Assembly (NCBI GenBank): GCA_946886925.1
Contig: CAMPJQ010000021.1
Coordinates: 1 to 13,012, forward strand
DNA length: 13,012 nucleotides
Direction: 5' to 3'
Origin: an uncultured Terrimonas sp.
Lineage (GTDB): Bacteria > Bacteroidota > Bacteroidia > Chitinophagales > Chitinophagaceae
Shown here: in pieces, positions 1 to 7,465 of the stretch
How the letters are laid out: each line of letters starts with the position of its first letter
Position numbering within the stretch: position 1 is the stretch's first letter
Made by a program: the position numbers and the translations under genes
Notes under the pieces: model-generated
The model's database searches: none
What the model was told of the DNA's origin: nothing
Seen by the model: the letters and a program-made list of their open reading frames with translations, nothing else

Positions 1-1293
1 GGTGATGGCTGTATTGGGATTAATTTTCCTTAATCCTGCCGAAGTTATAACCATAAACTCATTTCCCCTGCGGGGATTAAACCGGTAATCCGTATTATTA
101 TATTTATAATTTATTCCCACATTGCTGGTCGTTACATCAATATAAGAAGGCAGCTTTTTCGATGCTTTTATCTGCGAAGTATCTATACTGCCAGGCAGTA
201 CATTGGTAAAAAAACTTTGGAAAAACACTTTCCCGCTTTGTTTACCGGTTGACAGGTATTGTACGCCGAACCCGGCATTCAGGTTAAGGAATGATGAATC
301 TTTTTTTAGCAGGTCAAAATTGAAATCCAATCCAAATGCTGTATTAAAAACAAAAGGATGTTCATATAACAAATGCAGGCGTGGCGATTTTACCTGTATC
401 TGCTGCCAGTTTACACCAATGGTTTCGCCACTGCCCAATGCAGTCTTAAGATTAATATTTGCTTCGCCGGTTAATTGCAATTTTGTTCTGCCGGTTCCTT
501 CTGCCGCAGGTAAAAATCCTACCAGCACATCTACCTGGCTGCTCTTTTTGGGATCAATGTACAGGTTCAATACGGAGCCGGAACCAGTCATTGTCATATC
601 CCATGCTTTAATTTCTTTAAGGTAAGGCAGTTCCAGCAATCGTTGACTAACCGACTGAAGCCTGGACTTTTTATAAACAGAGCCATTTTCAATGCCCAGA
701 TATCTTTGCAAAAAATAGTTAGAGATCTTTGCTTTTCCATATACCCGTATGCTATCAATTTGATAGGCCGGGCCCTTTTCGGTTTTAAGTCTGCCAGACA
801 CTTTTTCATTTTGTATTGTTATGCTGTCCAATACAACACTTGCAAACGGATAACCATTGTTTTCGTAATAATTAAGCATGCGCTCCTGCCAATACTGCAC
901 TTTATTGAAATCCAGCATATTCTTTGAAAAGGCTTTGCTATACCATCCTACGGAGGCAAGCATTTTTTTGTCGGCGCTGTCGGTATTCAATTCAACCCAT
1001 CGGTATGTGTTTCCAATATATATCCAAATCTTTGCTGTCGCGGAATCAAATGCAGTGCTGTCTGCCGATGCGGTGATATATCCTTTAGCCTGCAATGAGC
1101 CAATTGCCTGATCAATGTATTGACGGCAATGCTCCTGGCTGGCAAATGTGGTTTGCAAATCCAGCATTTCAGGCAGGAAGCTGGTATCTTTGTCAATAAA
1201 AATATAATGAAGCCTGTACTTATCCTGGGCGCCTGCGTATAACGACAACACCAGGAAAAACACTAACCCTGTAAAACAGCGCAGCCGGTTCAT
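1..1293 (-). CDS. BamA/TamA-like (Omp85) outer membrane protein, N-terminal part, runs off the window
   Basis: The frame is open from an ATG at 1293 to base 1 without a stop, giving 431 codons of a longer protein. Residues 1-23 form a signal peptide (basic MNRLR, a hydrophobic stretch, then AGAQ), so the product is exported. Residues about 25-260 look like POTRA-type repeats: repeated segments with NNGYPFASV, GPAYQIDSIRVYG and LPYLKEIKAW, which match the usual pattern of a 'GYP/G' turn followed by a strand. From about residue 270 alternating polar/hydrophobic strands resemble the start of a beta-barrel, and NPRRGNEF near residue 412 matches the Omp85 'P..G' barrel motif. The family assembles outer membrane proteins or moves substrates across the outer membrane; which of these applies here cannot be told. 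An in-frame ATG seven codons upstream (1314) is an alternative start, but it lies in a short repeat and the 1293 start gives a cleaner signal peptide. It is divergent from hemW. The family call is by motif only. Confidence 0.8.
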   Translation of the reverse strand, partial: MNRLRCFTGLVFFLVLSLYAGAQDKYRLHYIFIDKDTSFLPEMLDLQTTFASQEHCRQYIDQAIGSLQAKGYITASADSTAFDSATAKIWIYIGNTYRWVELNTDSADKKMLASVGWYSKAFSKNMLDFNKVQYWQERMLNYYENNGYPFASVVLDSITIQNEKVSGRLKTEKGPAYQIDSIRVYGKAKISNYFLQRYLGIENGSVYKKSRLQSVSQRLLELPYLKEIKAWDMTMTGSGSVLNLYIDPKKSSQVDVLVGFLPAAEGTGRTKLQLTGEANINLKTALGSGETIGVNWQQIQVKSPRLHLLYEHPFVFNTAFGLDFNFDLLKKDSSFLNLNAGFGVQYLSTGKQSGKVFFQSFFTNVLPGSIDTSQIKASKKLPSYIDVTTSNVGINYKYNNTDYRFNPRRGNEFMVITSAGLRKINPNTAIT

Positions 1294-1313
1294 TACCGGC
1301 AAAACTAAAAGCA

Positions 1314-1334
1314 TAAAATCTGAAATCAAAAATC
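1314..1334. repeat. Three-unit heptamer repeat (GATTTNN on the minus strand)
   Basis: Three consecutive 7-bp units of form NNAAATC on the plus strand (TAAAATC, TGAAATC, AAAAATC) fill almost the whole gap between the divergent bamA-like and hemW genes. The same unit occurs four times at 4959-4986. Confidence 0.55.
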
Positions 1335-1342
1335 ATTTAGCA

Positions 1343-2476
1343 TTGGCAGGCATATACATCCATATCCCTTTTTGCAGGCAGGCTTGTTTATACTGCAATT
1401 TTCATTTTTCCACCTCGCTCCGGCACAAGAACGATTTAATAAACGCTTTATTGAAAGAAATAGGATTATGCACAGTATATAATGATAAAAACGTTGAAAC
1501 AATTTATTTTGGCGGGGGCACGCCAAGCTTACTACAGGCAGAAGCATTGAATTCCATTTTAGATGCACTCCACCAAAAATTTAATATTAGTGCTGATGCT
1601 GAAATTTCATTAGAAGCCAACCCGGATGATATTTCAGGGCAGTTATTGGCATCCTGGAAAAATATGGGCATTAACCGGCTGAGCATCGGCGTTCAATCTT
1701 TTTTTGAAGAAGACCTGGAATGGATGAACAGGGCGCATACAGCCGAACAATCTTTTAACAGCATTATAATGGCACAGCATGCAGGCTTTGATAATCTTAC
1801 GATTGACCTGATCTATGGCTCACCGGGACTAAGTGATGAAAAATGGCAGCAGAACGTTAAGAAAGCCATTGACTTTAATATACCACATTTAAGTTGCTAT
1901 GCTTTAACTGTGGAACCCAAAACAGCATTACACAGCCTGATTGCCAAAAATAAAATGCGGGATACCGATCCGGAACAACAGGCAAGGCAGTTTATGCAAC
2001 TAATAAGCTGGCTGGAAAATGCGGGATACGAGCACTATGAAATATCTAACTTTTCCATCCCCGGCAAAAGAAGCCGCCATAATGCTGCTTACTGGCAGGG
2101 CAAACCCTATTACGGCTTTGGTCCGTCGGCACATTCTTTTAACGGAACAGATACCCGAAGCTGGAACATCGCTAACAATGCTTTATATATTCAATCCCTC
2201 CTGCAAAATATTATCCCGGCAGAAACAGAAAGGCTTACAACTGTGCAAAAGTTTAATGAATACATTATGACGAGCCTGCGCACCATAGAGGGCATTGATC
2301 TGAACCATATCCAAAACCGGTTTGGGGCAGCTTTTACAGAACGGCTCCTGGCTGCTGCGCAACCTTATAATGAAAAATTGACAATACAGAACAATTGTCT
2401 GAAGCTTACCAATGAAGGTAAATTATTTGCCGATGGCATAGCGGCAGGTTTATTTGAAGATGAGCTTTTAAAATGA
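1343..2476 (+). CDS. hemW: HemW, radical SAM heme chaperone (HemN-like)
   Basis: The 377-residue product matches the usual length of HemW (E. coli 378). The N-terminus MAGIYIHIPFC is the family signature, so the start is the TTG at 1343; no ATG gives this beginning. Residues 11-18 carry CxxxCxxC (C11, C15, C18), which binds the radical-SAM 4Fe-4S cluster. The next residues are NF, not the extra CxC cysteine of true coproporphyrinogen oxidase HemN, which favours HemW. FGGGTPS (56-62), EANPDD (91-96) and RLSIGVQSF (112-120) are AdoMet-binding and barrel motifs; GFGPSAHSF and the NEYIMTSLRTIEGIDL segment form the HemW C-terminal part. In characterised homologues the protein is cytoplasmic, binds heme and passes it to respiratory proteins. 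A GNAT gene follows after 49 bases and may be co-transcribed. No Shine-Dalgarno is visible. Confidence 0.93.
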   Translation: MAGIYIHIPFCRQACLYCNFHFSTSLRHKNDLINALLKEIGLCTVYNDKNVETIYFGGGTPSLLQAEALNSILDALHQKFNISADAEISLEANPDDISGQLLASWKNMGINRLSIGVQSFFEEDLEWMNRAHTAEQSFNSIIMAQHAGFDNLTIDLIYGSPGLSDEKWQQNVKKAIDFNIPHLSCYALTVEPKTALHSLIAKNKMRDTDPEQQARQFMQLISWLENAGYEHYEISNFSIPGKRSRHNAAYWQGKPYYGFGPSAHSFNGTDTRSWNIANNALYIQSLLQNIIPAETERLTTVQKFNEYIMTSLRTIEGIDLNHIQNRFGAAFTERLLAAAQPYNEKLTIQNNCLKLTNEGKLFADGIAAGLFEDELLK

Positions 2477-2525
2477 TCAGGCTGTATTTTTATCAAACAA
2501 AATAATCCATTTTACAGCTTTCTTT

Positions 2526-2972
2526 ATGAACACAGCAACACAAATTAAGGACAGGTTTCGAATTTCAACAAATACTACAGAATTTGATCTCCCTTATATT
2601 CATCATTATCTATGCCGGGATTCTTATTGGGCTTCAGGCATACCGATAGATACAGTAAAACGCTCAATGGATAATTCTCTTTGTTTTGGCGTATTTGAAA
2701 ATGATAAGCAGGTTGGATTTGCGAGGGTAATATCAGACATGGCCACATTCGCCTACCTGGCCGATGTTTTTATCGACGAGACTTACAGAGGGCTCGGACT
2801 ATCCAAACTGCTCATGAAAACCATAATGGCATACCCGGAATTACAGCATTTGCGCAACTGGATTCTGATGACCAAAGATGCTCATGGATTGTATGAGCAA
2901 TACGGTTTTACTGTTCATCCCCAACCTGAAACAGTAATGCGTAAAAATAATCCTGACCACTACAAAAAGTAA
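2526..2972 (+). CDS. GNAT-family N-acetyltransferase
   Basis: This 148-residue protein has the single-domain GNAT fold. The core is LADVFIDETYRGLGLSKLLM (about 78-97), with the acetyl-CoA pyrophosphate-binding motif R-G-L-G-L-S at 88-93 after a beta strand. AHGLYEQYGF (119-128) is the typical late helix and strand, with Tyr123 in the place of the usual general acid. An upstream strand, FGVFENDKQVGFARVISD (54-71), is standard for the family. Its substrate cannot be deduced; relatives acetylate small amines, amino acids or protein N-termini. There is no signal peptide, so it should be cytoplasmic. It starts 49 bases after hemW on the same strand, a spacing compatible with read-through, but no functional link to heme handling is visible. 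Confidence 0.88.
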   Translation: MNTATQIKDRFRISTNTTEFDLPYIHHYLCRDSYWASGIPIDTVKRSMDNSLCFGVFENDKQVGFARVISDMATFAYLADVFIDETYRGLGLSKLLMKTIMAYPELQHLRNWILMTKDAHGLYEQYGFTVHPQPETVMRKNNPDHYKK

Positions 2973-2979
2973 ATGCTGC

Positions 2980-3093
2980 TTAACTGGTTTTATGAGAAGA
3001 TTTTCGAATTGCCCTTACAAACTGGGCTGCCGCCAGTACCGCTATAATTACAAGGATAGCGCTGTTGCTTAATAAACTGTAAGAAAAAGGCAT
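2980..3093 (-). CDS. Possible small one-helix membrane protein (37 aa)
   Basis: An ATG at 3093 opens a 37-codon frame ending in TAA at 2980. The product has a short polar N-terminus (MPFSYSLLSNS), one hydrophobic stretch of about 16 residues (AILVIIAVLAAAQFV), then a basic tail (RAIRKSSHKTS). This fits a single-pass inner-membrane protein with the tail in the cytoplasm. It lies between the convergent GNAT gene (ends 2972) and the lipoprotein gene upstream on the same strand, whose stop is 78 bases away. No known family is recognised. The composition argues for a real gene, but the length is short enough for chance; part of the frame also contains an ACTGG...CCAGT inverted repeat. Confidence 0.4.
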   Translation of the reverse strand: MPFSYSLLSNSAILVIIAVLAAAQFVRAIRKSSHKTS

Positions 3094-3171
3094 TTTTACA
3101 CTTTTAACTTATACAATTTACAAATTTTGTCCCTGTTTTTAGCGAAGGAATGATGAGTGGTAATGCCAGGT

Positions 3172-4107
3172 TTATTTTACGGTTGGTATCATACCCCGTA
3201 TTCCCATATCTACTACCGGTTCTCCTTTCAGCGGATCCCATTTGCCATTGTTTACCACTTCTTTCCATTCAAAGCTTTTATTGGTTGAAAGCGATACCTC
3301 TACTATGATATTTTCTGTTTCTTTCCCGGTGATCACCAGTTTGCCCGGCACAAAGGCCGCAGTTACCACGCAGGAACCTGCAGGTACAGGTGAAGTATCA
3401 AAAATGGGGTTAACTACAGTAGTGCCGCCTTCAGGTGATTGTCCTGAAGTGGTATAGGTTTCGTTGAATCCTTCACCACTCAATGTGGTTTCAAAACCCC
3501 AGTATCCCTGCCTGCGGTTACCATCAACCGTGAGCGACTGGGTTTTGATGAGATAGGATTTGAGATAGGTATTGTAGCCGATGAACGAAGCGATCGTTCC
3601 TGTAAGATCCTGGTTTATCACTATGCTATTGGTACTGGTATCAGTAGTAATAATAATGGTCGTATCAACATGATACTGTACACCGTAATTCTGATAAGCC
3701 AGGGAAATGCGCAACCATTCATATTCTCCGGGGGCAATGTCTTTCAGGGGCACTGCATAAAACACTTCATTGTTACGGGCAGAAACAGATCGTTCAAAAT
3801 CAATAGCAGTTTCTCCTCCCGCATCCGTTTCGGGGGCTTTATAAAGTATTGCTCCTTTCCCTAATGGCGTAGAGGCATTCGGCGCTAATTCAATGTAATG
3901 TGTATTCATGCTGTTGAATACAGGGCTCTGAGCGATATTGCCATCAGCAACTGAAGCAGGCTGACCGGTATTATTCAGTCTTTCCTGTGTTGAATCGAAT
4001 TTGTACCTGAAGATCAGTTTTGCTTCTGTGGCCTCACCATTATCGGCCTTGGTGCAAGATGCAACACATATACATAGTGCTATATAAGCGGCCCAATAAT
4101 GTTTCAT
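3172..4107 (-). CDS. Lipoprotein of unknown family
   Basis: The 311-residue product begins with a lipoprotein signal peptide: MKHYWAAYIALCICVASC, with lipobox VASC and lipidation at Cys18. The next residues (TKADNGE) put a Lys and acids close to the cysteine, loosely like the Bacteroidota export signal that sends lipoproteins to the cell surface, but this is not decisive. The rest is rich in Thr, Ser, Asn and Gly with alternating strand-like segments, suggesting a beta-rich extracytoplasmic domain. No catalytic motif is seen. I do not recognise the family; the opening after the signal (LIFRYKFDSTQERLNN) and a later segment on 'GYWGFETTLSGEGFNETY' might help a homology search. It lies 63 bases downstream of the SDR gene on the same strand, so co-transcription is possible, but a functional link is not shown. 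Confidence 0.8.
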   Translation of the reverse strand: MKHYWAAYIALCICVASCTKADNGEATEAKLIFRYKFDSTQERLNNTGQPASVADGNIAQSPVFNSMNTHYIELAPNASTPLGKGAILYKAPETDAGGETAIDFERSVSARNNEVFYAVPLKDIAPGEYEWLRISLAYQNYGVQYHVDTTIIITTDTSTNSIVINQDLTGTIASFIGYNTYLKSYLIKTQSLTVDGNRRQGYWGFETTLSGEGFNETYTTSGQSPEGGTTVVNPIFDTSPVPAGSCVVTAAFVPGKLVITGKETENIIVEVSLSTNKSFEWKEVVNNGKWDPLKGEPVVDMGIRGMIPTVK

Positions 4108-4170
4108 ATGATCATTTTATTGCTAACGCCGTGCGTTCAAACAAAATTGCGGCTGATATCAAAACCCGGA

Positions 4171-4944
4171 TCAGTTATTTAATTTAACAAACCCTCCATC
4201 AATCGGGTAATCGCAGCCCGTAATAAAGGAAGCCTCATCCGAGCACAAATATAACGCCAGGTGCGCTATTTCGATGGGCTTGGCCATTCGGCCGATGGGC
4301 TGCGTTTTAGATAGTTTTTCGAACATTTCCTTTTCTTTGCCGGCATAATTCTTTGCCAGAAAGCCGTCTACAAAAGGCGTGTGCACTCTTGCCGGAGAAA
4401 TGCAATTGCAACGAATATTGTAGCGTAAATAATCTTTGGCTACCGACAAGGTCATTGCGCCCACTGCACCTTTGGCAGCAGAATATACAAAGCGGTCGGG
4501 GATACCCACCAGAGCTGCAATAGAAGCCATGTTCAATACAGAACCGCCGTTTTGCTTCATAAAAGGAATAACGGTATGCAGGCAATTGTACACGCCTTTA
4601 ATATTCACCGCCACAACCCGGTCAAAATCTTCTTCGGCTGTGGTATCGGCCTGTCCGATATGCGCAATTCCGGCATTGTTTACCAGTAGGTCTATTGTTG
4701 TATGTTTTTGAGTGATCTGCCCTATAACAGCTTTTACTTCCTGCTGATCAGCAATATTGCATTTGAAGAAGTTACCTTTTCCACCGTCCGCTGTAATTTC
4801 GTCAACAGTGGATGCAGCGCCTTTTTCATCCATCTCTAAAATATATACGATAGCCCCCTGCTTTGCAAAGGTTGTGCTGATGGCTTTGCCTATTCCGCTT
4901 CCGCCACCTGTAATAACAGCGATTTTGTTGTCTAACCTGAACAT
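4171..4944 (-). CDS. SDR-family oxidoreductase, probably sugar or sugar-acid dehydrogenase
   Basis: The 257-residue product is a classical short-chain dehydrogenase. TGGGSGIG (12-19) is the dinucleotide-binding glycine motif and NNAG is at 89-92. The catalytic set is Asn114, Ser141, Tyr154 and Lys158 (YSAAK). Acidic Glu37/Asp39 at the end of the second strand suggest NAD(H) rather than NADP(H). The C-terminal PIDGGFVKLNN is typical. The gene lies 117 bases downstream of a UxaA-type sugar-acid dehydratase on the same strand. In known fucose pathways, SDR enzymes oxidise L-fucose to the lactone or 2-keto-3-deoxy-L-fuconate, beside dehydratases, so a role in sugar-acid or deoxysugar catabolism is a reasonable inference. 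The exact substrate cannot be read from the sequence. The enzyme should be cytoplasmic. Confidence 0.9.
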   Translation of the reverse strand: MFRLDNKIAVITGGGSGIGKAISTTFAKQGAIVYILEMDEKGAASTVDEITADGGKGNFFKCNIADQQEVKAVIGQITQKHTTIDLLVNNAGIAHIGQADTTAEEDFDRVVAVNIKGVYNCLHTVIPFMKQNGGSVLNMASIAALVGIPDRFVYSAAKGAVGAMTLSVAKDYLRYNIRCNCISPARVHTPFVDGFLAKNYAGKEKEMFEKLSKTQPIGRMAKPIEIAHLALYLCSDEASFITGCDYPIDGGFVKLNN

Positions 4945-4958
4945 GAGCGAAAAATTCT

Positions 4959-4986
4959 GATTTGAGATTTAAGATTTCTGATTTGA
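4959..4986. repeat. Four-unit heptamer repeat GATTTNN
   Basis: Four back-to-back 7-bp units (GATTTGA, GATTTAA, GATTTCT, GATTTGA) lie between the UxaA-type gene and the SDR gene, just upstream of the SDR start. The unit is the same as at 1314-1334. Confidence 0.7.
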
Positions 4987-5061
4987 TATTGCGTCAGGGT
5001 TCAGGTTATAAGGCTACTAATCATTTACCTCTCTTAAACCCGTACTACCTGCCACTTACCA

Positions 5062-6705
5062 CTACAACGACACCCCTCTTTTCCATGGAATAAAATCATC
5101 CTGGTTCAGTTGTACGGCTTTGGGAATTTCTTCCCCGCTGGCCGCCCTGATACAATATTCTAATATCTCTTCCCCCATTTCTTCAATCGTCCTCTCTCCT
5201 TCAATGATAGCGCCGGTATCTATATCTATAATGTCAGGCATGCGTTTGGTAAGCGATGAATTGGTAGCTACTTTAATGGTAGGACAAACAGGGTTGCCGG
5301 TTGGTGTACCCAGCCCTGTAGTAAATAAAATGAGGGTTGCGCCCGATGCCGTTTTTCCGGTAGTGGCTTCTACATCATTGCCAGGGGTACAAACTAAGCT
5401 TAGCCCGGGCTTTCTTACTCTTTCTGTATAATCCAGCACATCCACCACCGGCGAGGTGCCGCCCTTTTTAGCGGCTCCTGTAGATTTTATGGCATCTGTA
5501 ATAAGTCCATCCCTGATATTGCCAGGGGAAGGGTTCATGTGAAACCCCGAACCTACCTTTTCGGCCATTTCGTTATAGTCTCTCATCAACCGCATAAACT
5601 TCCGGGCAGTAGTTTCATCTACAGAACGGTCAACCAGCTCCTGCTCAGCGCCACACAGCTCAGGAAATTCAGCCAACAAAATTTTCCCTCCCAAACCTAC
5701 TACCAGGTCGGCGCAATAGCCAACAGCAGGATTAGCCGATATTCCACTAAAGCCGTCACTTCCTCCGCATTTTACACCAATGCACAATTCGGTAAGCGGG
5801 GCCGGTTTCCTTTCCAGTTTATTCAGCTCTATAAGTCCTTCAAATGTTTTGCGGATAGCATCTGCCACCAGTTGTTCTTCGCTTTGCGAGCGCTGCTGCT
5901 CAAACACATGCAGCGGTTTATCAAACCCGGGATTGCGTTCTTTCAGGTATTTCAGGAAATCCTGCACCTGCAGGTTCTGGCAACCCAAGCTTAAAACCGT
6001 TACACCACCCACATTGGGGTTATCGCAGTAAGCAGCAAGGAGCCTGCCGAGGGTTTCGGCATCCTGGCGCGTACCGCCGCAACCACCCTGGTGATTGAGA
6101 AATTTGATACCGTCAATATTTTTAAATACTCTCTGTTGAACAGGATCCGGCTTTAAATCCCCAATCTGAAAGCCTTCGGAATCATCGCCTTCTTTATAGG
6201 ATTTCACCAACTGCCGGGTGTACGACTTATACTTATCGGTTACTGCATAGCCCAGTTCATTGTGTAAAGCTTCACGGATCACGTCTAAATTGCGGTTCTC
6301 ACAAAATACCATGGGAATAAACAACCAGTAATTGGCAGTGCCCACCCTGCCATCGCTGCGACGGTAACCATTAAAGGTTCTGTTCCTGAACTTAGATACG
6401 TCCGGAGCGTGCCACTCAAATTTTACGCCACGGTAATCATATGCACCGGCAGCATGTTTGGTATTTTCGGTAGTCATCCGTCCGCCTTTGGGCACATCAA
6501 ACTGTGTTTTACCCACCAGTACGCCGTACATGTATACCGCATCACCAGCTTTCATATCATCAATAAAAAATTTATGCTTGGCATTAACATCGTCAACCAG
6601 CGTATAACTGTTGCCGTTATGTTCAATCGCCTCGCCTTTCTTCAAGTTGGTAAGGGCAACCAATACATTATCCTTGGGATGAATCTTCAGAACTCTTGCT
6701 TTCAT
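5062..6705 (-). CDS. UxaA-family dehydratase (altronate/galactarate dehydratase type)
   Basis: The 547-residue product joins an N-terminal SAF domain (about 1-90, with AGDAVYMYGVLVGK) to the large UxaA/GarD catalytic domain; E. coli UxaA is about 495 residues. Conserved family blocks are RRSDGRVGTANYW (115-127), GGCGGTR (207-213), VKCGGSDGFSGISANPA (311-327), AEFPELCGAE (345-354), PGNDVEATTGKTASGA (441-456) and GLGTPTGNPVCPTIKV (464-479). Family members remove water from sugar acids such as D-altronate or D-galactarate using a divalent metal (Fe2+/Mn2+), giving 2-keto-3-deoxy acids. In some bacteria a UxaA homologue sits in an L-fucose cluster with an SDR, much like the gene downstream here. 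The usual hexuronate partners (UxaC, UxaB, kinase, aldolase) are not in this window, so altronate specificity is not established. Gene and start are clear; substrate is not. Confidence 0.88.
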   Translation of the reverse strand: MKARVLKIHPKDNVLVALTNLKKGEAIEHNGNSYTLVDDVNAKHKFFIDDMKAGDAVYMYGVLVGKTQFDVPKGGRMTTENTKHAAGAYDYRGVKFEWHAPDVSKFRNRTFNGYRRSDGRVGTANYWLFIPMVFCENRNLDVIREALHNELGYAVTDKYKSYTRQLVKSYKEGDDSEGFQIGDLKPDPVQQRVFKNIDGIKFLNHQGGCGGTRQDAETLGRLLAAYCDNPNVGGVTVLSLGCQNLQVQDFLKYLKERNPGFDKPLHVFEQQRSQSEEQLVADAIRKTFEGLIELNKLERKPAPLTELCIGVKCGGSDGFSGISANPAVGYCADLVVGLGGKILLAEFPELCGAEQELVDRSVDETTARKFMRLMRDYNEMAEKVGSGFHMNPSPGNIRDGLITDAIKSTGAAKKGGTSPVVDVLDYTERVRKPGLSLVCTPGNDVEATTGKTASGATLILFTTGLGTPTGNPVCPTIKVATNSSLTKRMPDIIDIDTGAIIEGERTIEEMGEEILEYCIRAASGEEIPKAVQLNQDDFIPWKRGVSL

Positions 6706-6820
6706 GGTTCAAAATAATTACGTAGAATATTCCGGGCTTTGTATTAAACAGACAGCGAAATTATTGAAATGGAAGGGGATAATAAAAATTGAATTTGGAT
6801 GGATATGATGAGTATAATGA

Positions 6821-7219
6821 GGATGTGAAATTCTCGCAGCAGAAGTTCTGCTTGCCGGAAAGACGCCAGAAAAGCCGCGAAGGTGTTCCTGATGATCGGG
6901 GTGAATGATCTTGCCAGGAAGAAGCAAGGCCGGAACGATGTGCTGATCAAAGCTCCTGTTGTAAGTTTTAAAGGAAAAGACTGGCAGATCCCGGTGAAGT
7001 GGATGTTTACGTTTGTGCAAATCTCTTATGATTAAATCTTACTAACCCAGGCAGAAAAGCGGTTCGGCAATATTGTAGTGTTGGGCGATGCCGCAAGCTC
7101 CCGCAGATCTTCGGAAATCAGTTGGTAAGCTTGATGTTACATCTAATCAGCATAATATTAAAACACAATTTGCACGCATTCGCAACGCATTAACAGATGG
7201 CTCCGCTTTAAATACGTGA
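6821..7219 (+). pseudogene. Possible decayed coding remnant(s), frameshifted
   Basis: On the plus strand one frame (6821-6889) reads EILAAEVLLAGKTP before a stop. A second frame, continuous with it in sense after a shift near 6863-6880, reads AAKVFLMIGVNDLARKK and goes on to GKDWQIPVKWMFTFVQISYD, ending in TAA at 7033-7035. VFLMIGVND resembles the GxND block of SGNH/GDSL hydrolases, but the following sequence does not continue that family. A third piece, from ATG 7088 to TGA 7217-7219 (43 codons: MPQAPADLRKSVGK...), is in another frame. These fit an old gene broken by frameshifts, but chance open stretches cannot be excluded. Confidence 0.3.
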
Positions 7220-7354
7220 ACTGCAATTCAGCGGGATTGCGCTATACATAATTAAAGGGACCACTCTATTAGATCTGAATCTGTAAATCATATTCGCGTC
7301 ATAAGTGTTTCCCGGAAATACGGTAAACAAAATTACTTATCCCTGCTTTCTTTT

Positions 7355-7388
7355 TTTGAGCGTTTATTGTAGTCCTTCACTATTTTAT
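7355..7388 (+). promoter_or_regulatory. Weak Bacteroidota-type promoter candidate for the 197-aa lipoprotein
   Basis: TTTG at 7355-7358 and TATTTTAT at 7381-7388 are separated by 22 bases. They partly fit the -33 TTTG and -7 TAnnTTTG elements, but the -7 box misses two of its fixed bases. Confidence 0.22.
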
Positions 7389-7421
7389 ACGAAAGTTATT
7401 CGTCCAGCCGTTCTTAACCAA

Positions 7422-7437
7422 CCATAAGCGCTTATGG
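7422..7437. promoter_or_regulatory. Perfect 16-bp palindrome upstream of lipoprotein gene (possible operator)
   Basis: CCATAAGCGCTTATGG is identical to its reverse complement and ends 28 bases before the start codon at 7466. Its size and position fit the binding site of a dimeric regulator. No matching copy was noticed elsewhere in the window. Confidence 0.4.
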
Positions 7438-7465
7438 CAACTTATTTATTTTTAAAACTGTAACT

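Larger units (their letters stand above)
6706..7465. other. 760-base gap with no convincing intact gene; coding-like fragments in broken frames
   Basis: Between the divergent UxaA-type and lipoprotein genes, no frame gives a believable full protein. The stretch 6821-7219 has coding-like pieces on the plus strand (listed separately). 7220-7465 is AT-rich and probably holds the regulatory region of the downstream lipoprotein, including a 16-bp palindrome. The longest minus-strand frame here (6718-7020) is rich in His, Pro and Ser and looks like an antisense shadow. Confidence 0.6.

Noticed and set aside
203..625. A 140-residue plus-strand frame at the left end.
   Set aside because: It lies wholly antisense to the signal-peptide-bearing Omp85 gene, which is open over all of 1-1293.
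5539..5994. A 151-residue plus-strand frame inside the UxaA-type gene.
   Set aside because: It is antisense to a region with conserved family motifs and has no recognisable domain.
6718..7020. A 100-residue minus-strand open frame in the large gap.
   Set aside because: Its His/Pro/Ser-rich composition, lack of any motif, and overlap with coding-like plus-strand sequence point to an antisense shadow.
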